Below, one piece after another: positions 59,649-64,000 of a stretch of DNA of 64,000 nt. The notes beneath the pieces were generated by a model that was not told the origin of the DNA, made no database searches, and saw only the letters and a list, made by a program, of their open reading frames with translations. Position 1 is the stretch's first letter; the number at the start of each line of letters is the position of its first letter. The position numbers and the translations under genes are program-made. The stretch is from an uncultured Blautia sp. (GTDB taxonomy: Bacteria; Bacillota; Clostridia; Lachnospirales; Lachnospiraceae): positions 61,592 to 125,591 of the forward strand of contig CAKRXU010000005.1 in the NCBI GenBank assembly GCA_934424575.1. The letters are read 5' to 3'.

Positions 59649-59668
59649 AGCTTTCTCCTGTCTGTATT

Positions 59669-60433
59669 TTATTTTGTCACGATTATCGTACTGTATCCTG
59701 CATCACGAAGTCTCTGCTCCATCTGGATTGCATTCCCAATCTGCTGAAAAGCACCAACCTGAACTTTATATAAATCGCCCTCATAGAGTAAAAATGCCGG
59801 GAATCCCTGATCCGTCAGCTGGTACAGCATCCGGTCTGCATTTTCACGCCGGCGAAAGACTCCTGTCTGAACCCGGTAATACAATGGCTGCTCTATTGTC
59901 TCATCATTCAGAGTCCCCAGAATGGACGTTGCAATTGCCTCCGCGATCTCTGATTGTTTTTCATCATAAAGCCTATTATCTGCATCTGAATTGAGAAATC
60001 CTGTCTCAACCAGAAGTGCAGGCATCCGTGTCTTACGAAGGACCACCAGCCCCGGTCTCGCATTAACTCCCAGTTCCCTGAATCCCAGTTCGCCAAGTGC
60101 ACCTACGATATTTTGTGCCATATCATACTTTATTCCGTTTTTATCATAAACCAGCACCTCTACTCCCTGATACTGATTTTCCTCAGGACTGCTGTTTCTG
60201 TGAAAAGAAATAAAATAATCTGCACCTGACTCATTCGCGATCTTCGCTTTCTCAAAAGGTGTCTGATAAATATCTGTAGTTCTAGTATACACCACATCGA
60301 TCCCGTTGTCTTCCAGGATCTTACCCACAGCCAGGGTCAACTGCAGATTATCATCTTTTTCTTTTCTTTCCTTATATATAGCACCCGGATCCGTTCCACC
60401 ATGTCCTGCATCCAGCACAATTTTATACGCCAA
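59669..60433 (-). CDS. N-acetylmuramoyl-L-alanine amidase with SPOR domain, no signal peptide
   Basis: 254 aa. Amidase_3 zinc motifs: LDAGHGGTDPGAI (His 11), SFHRNSSPE (His in the second site) and LVETGFLNSDADN (catalytic Glu). The C-terminal SPOR-like repeat is at about 180-254 (YYRVQTGVFRRRENADRM, YKVQVGAFQQIGNA). It starts TTG at 60431-60433 with AGGAGG 7 nt upstream. No signal peptide is visible, unlike most such amidases. It may be released at mother-cell lysis in sporulation, as CwlC-type enzymes are (inference). Confidence 0.9.
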   Translation of the reverse strand: MAYKIVLDAGHGGTDPGAIYKERKEKDDNLQLTLAVGKILEDNGIDVVYTRTTDIYQTPFEKAKIANESGADYFISFHRNSSPEENQYQGVEVLVYDKNGIKYDMAQNIVGALGELGFRELGVNARPGLVVLRKTRMPALLVETGFLNSDADNRLYDEKQSEIAEAIATSILGTLNDETIEQPLYYRVQTGVFRRRENADRMLYQLTDQGFPAFLLYEGDLYKVQVGAFQQIGNAIQMEQRLRDAGYSTIIVTK

Positions 60434-60502
60434 AGTCTTTCCTCCTGAAATCCTTTCTAAATACTATATGCATCATTCCAGCATTTGGCACCTTCGTTTA
60501 TC

Positions 60503-61429
60503 TCAGAAAAAACTGAAAGCACCTGTTTCCAGATCATAATGATATACCTGATAAGTAAGAAAATCCTCTGGAGGTGTCGTCTCTCTTACCGTATCCTCCA
60601 GAACATGCTTCAGATCTTCCGGAACAGCAGTCTTCTCGCTGTGGATCATCACCTCATGGATACTGGTAAATACCATATAAAAACCACAACCCATCAACTG
60701 TCCGATCCTCTCCGCCACACCAGGCAGAAAAATCGCCACTGCCCCGTTTGTTCGGATCGTTGTACTGAGACAGTTCCCAAGGACATCCTTTTTGATCTTA
60801 TAATCGCACAACAGATTCATAAAATTTTCTCCCGTATAGTCCGGATCAAAAATCAGTTTTTCCCAACAGTAGATCCTCGGTGGAGAAATAAAATATGTAT
60901 TCAGAAGTGCTTCCTCAAAAACCTGCTGAGGATCTTGATTCCATTTTTCCAACATGTGTCGTTTTATCTTGACACTTGCGCTGCTTCCGTTCAACTCCCC
61001 CATTCGTGCATACAGGACCAATGCAATGTCTCCGATCGTTCTGTAAATACATTCCTGAAGTTCCATCTGATTTTTTTCTATATTAAGCAGGCGTACAAAC
61101 AGATCATCCTTTATCTTCTCGTAATCTTCCAGATTCGCAGAACGCTGAAAACATTCTGACTTCGCGATCGCATCCAGACGATTCAAAACTTCCTGAACGA
61201 TATCCTCCATACTCCAGCCTTTTTGATACTCCTCGTACAGATCCTCCACATACAGTGCACAGATCTCCATAATTTCTTCACTCTGCTTCCGTTTCAGCAA
61301 AAGCCTGTCTCCTGGCGTCGGCGGATATTCCTCTTTTCTCTTGTAGCAGATCATATTTTCATCGTATCCTGTCGCTTCAAGCAGATTTGTACGAAGTGTT
61401 TCTACAAAACTTTCGTATGTCATTTCCAT
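60503..61429 (-). CDS. DUF5688 family protein
   Basis: About 308 aa. It starts MEMTYESFVETLRTNLLEAT and contains ICYKRKEEYPPTPGDRLLLK and HEVMIHSEKTAVPEDL. I recognise the layout as DUF5688, a clostridial family of unknown function with a conserved N-terminal helix and C-terminal mixed fold. No signal peptide or helix is seen. The start is ATG at 61427-61429 with GAGGA upstream; a 14-codon ORF extension upstream lacks a site. Confidence 0.75.
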   Translation of the reverse strand: MEMTYESFVETLRTNLLEATGYDENMICYKRKEEYPPTPGDRLLLKRKQSEEIMEICALYVEDLYEEYQKGWSMEDIVQEVLNRLDAIAKSECFQRSANLEDYEKIKDDLFVRLLNIEKNQMELQECIYRTIGDIALVLYARMGELNGSSASVKIKRHMLEKWNQDPQQVFEEALLNTYFISPPRIYCWEKLIFDPDYTGENFMNLLCDYKIKKDVLGNCLSTTIRTNGAVAIFLPGVAERIGQLMGCGFYMVFTSIHEVMIHSEKTAVPEDLKHVLEDTVRETTPPEDFLTYQVYHYDLETGAFSFF

Positions 61430-61489
61430 ATTTATTTCCTCGTCTTTCTGAATGATCGGGCGAACGCCCATAATAGATTAATAGATAAG

Positions 61490-61512
61490 AAAGGGAGCCA
61501 GATGCTCCCTTT
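61490..61512 (-). terminator. Hairpin upstream of the DUF5688 gene
   Basis: AAGGGAGC pairs with GCTCCCTT across a 5-nt loop; TTCTTATC follows on the minus strand. It may end the phosphatase transcript or act as a leader element. Confidence 0.6.
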
Positions 61513-61606
61513 TAGAGTTGCTGTATGAACAGTATATACAGATTTGAAATCTCTGTAAAGAAGTTTTCATCGACAAATTCTTCGCGCCGATGTTGAATGT
61601 CGTTGA

Positions 61607-61647
61607 ATAAAAAAGGACACGGACTTATTTCGAAAATATTTGTCCGT
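61607..61647 (-). terminator. Terminator of the tyrosine phosphatase gene
   Basis: ACGGAC/GTCCGT stem enclosing AAATATTT-cgA-AATAAG, then CCTTTTTTATT on the minus strand, about 30 nt after the stop at 61679. The rest of 61513-61606 shows nothing. Confidence 0.75.
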
Positions 61648-61678
61648 TCTGAGTACCAGAGGCTGTCACAATTTATTT

Positions 61679-62155
61679 TCAGATACTGCCTTTTTTGCTC
61701 AGGTAGTCAAGGAATCCCTCACAGCCCTCAACAATATCCCTATATGTCAGTTCAAAATTTCCTGTATACCAGGGATCTGCAATATCCCGTGGCCGTTCTG
61801 AATAATCCAGCAGAAGACTTACCTTGTGTTCCGGATCACTGCCGAGGATCCGAAGCATATTTCTCCGATTCACACCTTCCATCCCGATCAGGTAATCATA
61901 TTTCTCATAATCCGCTTTCTTAAGCTGCACCGCCCGCTTTCCCTCGCAGGAAATCCCATGCTTCGCAAGTTCCCTCTGTGCCGGCGGATACACCGGATTA
62001 CCGATTCCATTCCAGATCTCCTCCGTACTCGTCGCAGCAGATGTAACATAGAAATCAGACTGTAGTTGTTTTTTGTTGATCATGTCTTTGAAGATAAATT
62101 CTGCCATTGGGGAACGGCAGATGTTGCCGTGGCAGACAAATAACACACTTATCAT
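61679..62155 (-). CDS. Low-molecular-weight protein-tyrosine phosphatase
   Basis: 158 aa. The catalytic P-loop is VLFVCHGNICRSPMAEFI (CxxxxxR(S)), and the general-acid loop DPWYTGNFELTYRDI lies near the C-terminus. It dephosphorylates tyrosine on proteins such as bacterial kinases or acts on small phosphates. AAGGAG lies 9 nt before the ATG. It lies next to the mobile element, so its promoter may be element-derived or original; that cannot be told here. Confidence 0.94.
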   Translation of the reverse strand: MISVLFVCHGNICRSPMAEFIFKDMINKKQLQSDFYVTSAATSTEEIWNGIGNPVYPPAQRELAKHGISCEGKRAVQLKKADYEKYDYLIGMEGVNRRNMLRILGSDPEHKVSLLLDYSERPRDIADPWYTGNFELTYRDIVEGCEGFLDYLSKKGSI

Positions 62156-62370
62156 TGCTTAAAACTCCTTGAAATGCTGTATTTACGCTGTTTGCAGGCA
62201 TTTTCCGATAATCTTCAATCCTGTCATTTTCCTGTATATCACAGCATAAATTCGTATATTTTCTTATCCAAATTTAGTAACTTCTTAGTAATAATCAGCC
62301 TGGAAAACAGGCTTTCTAAGAACCTTATAATCAGATTATTTTTAATTCTTTTTTCTATTATTTTATCATA
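62156..62370. other. Junction region between chromosome and Tn916-like element
   Basis: 215 bp without an ORF between the phosphatase gene and int. It contains a small hairpin AGCCTG-gaaaa-CAGGCT (62297-62313, weak U-tract after it on the minus strand) and repeated TTAGTAA words. In Tn916-type elements the end lies just downstream of int, so the attachment site is probably here. No clear direct repeat pair can be shown with one end only. Confidence 0.4.
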
Positions 62371-63585
62371 CTATGCCAGTTTTGCAATCCTATTCATCTC
62401 TTCTTTTGCATCAATTAATCCCAGATGCGTATATACATTTAACGTAACCCCTATATCAGAATGTCCCATTAAATATTGGAGTGCTTTCGGATTCATTCCA
62501 GCTTTCGCCATATTGGAACAATATGTATGCCTACATACATGAGGCGTGATCTTTGGCATTTGTTCCTCATGAGTACGATTATACTTTCCTAACGCCCACT
62601 GAAAATGTTTTTCCCAATGAAGTGCTACCTCAGGCATATCTTTTTTATCCAGGAATAAGAATCGACTATATCCATCTATAATCGGCTCAACCCTTACTTT
62701 TTTACGGTTTTTCACAATCTGTTCAAAACATTCATAAACTTCATCTGTCATCGGCAACATTCGTGTTCCACTTGAAGTTTTGGTATCTTCAATGACGTAC
62801 TGCATTCCTCTGGTTCTCTGAAGCTGATGATTCACATTGATTTTTCTCTCCTGAAGATCAATATCTTTCACTGTCAATCCACAAAACTCAGAAATACGAA
62901 GTCCAGTCTTAAACAAAATAAACATTCCATTATAGTATTTTGAGTAATGGTCATCATTTCGGATAAACTCCAGAAATAACTCTTCCTGTTCTTTTGTAAT
63001 TGCCTGTCTTGTAACACTGTCATTTACGACAACTGTACATAATTGAAATTCAAAAGGATTCTTGCGCAGTAAATCATCTTCAACTGCCATCTGAAATGCA
63101 GGTCTTACAATTCCACGCACACTGTGAATGGAACTGTATCCTCTTCCATCTGCTTGCAGCTTAATAAACCATGCTTTTGCATCCGACAATTTTATTTTAT
63201 CTATTCTTCTGGTTCCGAATTCTTCTTTTTTTATTATATTGATCACAAAATCATAGTTCGCCTGAGTATTATGACGAACCCCCTTTTTTTGTCCAATATA
63301 TTTTTGAACCAAATCCAAAACTGTTAAATTTCCTCCGTAAGGTACTATACCATCATGTAAATCTCTTTGGATATTTTTTTCTTTTTCCCTTAGAGCTAAG
63401 CATGGTCTGCATCCAGTTGGCAGAGAATCTGTTGGCTCTAATTTCCAACTATACAAAAACTTCTGCTTTCCATAACAATCTGTATATACAAACGCATATC
63501 TTCCATCTTTTCTCTGACTTTCTCCGTTTCGTAAAATTCGACCTTTTTTATCTCGTCGTTTTTGGTCACGTTTTGTTTTACCCAA
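62371..63585 (-). CDS. int: Tn916-family tyrosine integrase
   Basis: About 404 aa. The N-terminal arm-binding domain has KKGRILRNGESQRKDGRYAF, which matches the Tn916 Int opening. The core SAM-like part is at about 90-180. The catalytic R is in KTGLRISEFCGLT, then HVCRHTYCSNMA (HxxR), LMGHSD and the Tyr in LNVYTHLG near the end. This is the full R-H-R-H-Y set. The start is TTG at 63583-63585 with AAGGGG upstream; a GTG at 63621 lies in a hairpin and is less likely. It excises and integrates the element with Xis. Confidence 0.93.
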   Translation of the reverse strand: MGKTKRDQKRRDKKGRILRNGESQRKDGRYAFVYTDCYGKQKFLYSWKLEPTDSLPTGCRPCLALREKEKNIQRDLHDGIVPYGGNLTVLDLVQKYIGQKKGVRHNTQANYDFVINIIKKEEFGTRRIDKIKLSDAKAWFIKLQADGRGYSSIHSVRGIVRPAFQMAVEDDLLRKNPFEFQLCTVVVNDSVTRQAITKEQEELFLEFIRNDDHYSKYYNGMFILFKTGLRISEFCGLTVKDIDLQERKINVNHQLQRTRGMQYVIEDTKTSSGTRMLPMTDEVYECFEQIVKNRKKVRVEPIIDGYSRFLFLDKKDMPEVALHWEKHFQWALGKYNRTHEEQMPKITPHVCRHTYCSNMAKAGMNPKALQYLMGHSDIGVTLNVYTHLGLIDAKEEMNRIAKLA

Positions 63586-63610
63586 ACGTCTTCGCCCCTT
63601 TCTACGAAGA

Positions 63611-63649
63611 AGCCCTAGCACGATATAGGTATTATATCATACCAGGGCT
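63611..63649 (-). promoter_or_regulatory. Hairpin between xis and int
   Basis: AGCCCTGGTATGATATA pairs with TATATCGTGCTAGGGCT, 17 bp with a 5-nt loop. In the minus-strand transcript the three non-Watson-Crick positions are all G-U wobbles; on the plus strand they would be C-A mismatches. This favours an RNA structure ahead of int. No U-run follows. Confidence 0.7.
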
Positions 63650-63689
63650 AACATTTCCACTTTAAAGTGCTAAATTGTTCGTATATTTT

Positions 63690-63911
63690 TTACAAAGACG
63701 TAGTCTGATCCAGAAAGGCCTCAAATTTCTTACGGTTAATCAATGACTTACACCCCACCTGGACTGTAAAGCAACATTCTGAATTTAGATGTTCCGAAAT
63801 AAGCATCCTTATTTTCTTTTCACCTATTCCGAAATATTGCACTGCTTCATCCACCGTAAGCATATATTTTTCCCAAATTGGAATCTTACCTTTTTCAATT
63901 TTAATCGCCAC
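63690..63911 (-). CDS. xis: Tn916-type excisionase
   Basis: 73 aa. It has a MerR-like winged fold starting with GKIPIWEKYMLTVDEAVQYF, GIGEKKIRMLISEH and ending NRKKFEAFLDQTTSL. This matches the Tn916 Xis pattern (IPIWERYTLTIEEASKYF, from memory). It starts GTG at 63909-63911, with GGAGG 8 nt upstream. It directs excision over integration with Int. The gap to int (about 104 nt) holds the hairpin. Confidence 0.92.
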   Translation of the reverse strand: MAIKIEKGKIPIWEKYMLTVDEAVQYFGIGEKKIRMLISEHLNSECCFTVQVGCKSLINRKKFEAFLDQTTSL

Positions 63912-63943
63912 TCTTCTCTCCTCCTTTTCTCTTTGGACAAAAC

Positions 63944-64000
63944 ATTTTTATCTGCCCATGACAATTTACAATTTTATACACTGTCATCGGCAGATAAAAT
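63944..64000 (-). promoter_or_regulatory. Long inverted repeat upstream of xis (cut by edge)
   Basis: ATTTTATCTGCC and ATGACA on one arm face TGTCAT and GGCAGATAAAAAT on the other (about 18-20 bp, one mismatch or so), with an 18-nt AT-rich loop. It ends in AAAAATGTTTTG on the minus strand, like a terminator. It precedes xis. Confidence 0.6.

Larger units (their letters stand above)
62371..64000 (-). mobile_element. Right-hand end of a Tn916-family integrative element (partial)
   Basis: int and xis lie in the Tn916 order at the window edge, with int nearest the chromosome. The rest of the element (conjugation, regulation, cargo) would lie beyond 64000. Element limits inside the window are not certain. 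Confidence 0.75.

Noticed and set aside
1..64000. CRISPR arrays, rRNA and tRNA genes
   Set aside because: No regularly spaced identical repeats, no tRNA TTCGA arm with acceptor pairing and no rRNA-like stretches were noticed.

Overview
The window looks like a chromosomal segment of a Gram-positive anaerobe of the Lachnospiraceae (Clostridia). The base composition is moderate. Promoters are SigA-like, ribosome binding sites are strong AGGAGG types, and starts are often TTG. The gene content and order also fit: a SCIFF ranthipeptide locus next to secDF-recJ-apt-relA-hemZ-hisS-aspS, COG2509 and TIGR04086 proteins, and a tandem glycine riboswitch. No rRNA, tRNA or CRISPR array was seen. Nearly every gene lies on the minus strand. 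The plus-strand genes are a 58-aa ORF (13.3 kb), an aminotransferase/kinase pair (18.9-20.9 kb) and a lipoprotein (40.5 kb).

Layout, left half. At 0-9.5 kb: the edge-truncated gene of a PRD/BglG-type regulator; a COG2509 flavoprotein; TspO and an AGCS amino-acid symporter behind a glycine riboswitch; and two successive, non-identical aconitase-superfamily dehydratase pairs (LeuC/LeuD type). At 9.6-14.5 kb: MATE exporter, GNAT, gamma-carbonic anhydrase, an AraC regulator divergent from a 58-aa ORF, and an AEC transporter. At 14.7-20.9 kb: a likely catabolic or salvage cluster around an RpiR regulator, with a polar amino-acid ABC importer and a nitrilase-superfamily amidohydrolase on one side and a class-III aminotransferase and a cytidylate-kinase-like protein on the other. 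At 20.9-23.5 kb: a MATE gene with an internal deletion, then tsf and rpsB.

Layout, middle. At 23.5-31.6 kb: an RsuA/RluB pseudouridine synthase, a GntR-ABC (YtrA/YtrB-like) module, a CPBP protease, a HAD phosphatase, and a transmembrane Ser/Thr kinase followed by a Pro/Thr-rich membrane protein. Two of these genes lack an ATG, GTG or TTG where their coding sequence appears to begin. At 31.8-41.8 kb: argS, degV, a MacAB-like ABC exporter operon with two different adaptor proteins, and a divergent acidic-tailed lipoprotein.

Layout, right half. From 41.8 to 57 kb runs a conserved housekeeping block. In transcription order it is TIGR04086 protein, scfA, scfB, secDF, recJ, apt, relA, MBL hydrolase, hemZ, HD protein, hisS, aspS. 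At 57-62.2 kb: a repeat-containing surface protein, a YdcF protein, a leaderless amidase with a SPOR domain, a DUF5688 protein and a low-molecular-weight tyrosine phosphatase. From about 62.3 kb to the right edge lie int and xis of a Tn916-family element, so the rest of an integrative element probably lies beyond the window.

The most interesting points are: the RpiR-centred cluster with a palindromic promoter and a leader terminator; the twin dehydratase pairs; the dual-adaptor exporter with its operator-like palindrome; two genes apparently lacking canonical starts; a GC-rich double-hairpin intergenic region at 31.6-31.8 kb; and a hairpin between xis and int whose three non-Watson-Crick positions all read as G-U pairs in the int transcript. 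All identifications come from reading motifs and recalled family features. No database search was run.
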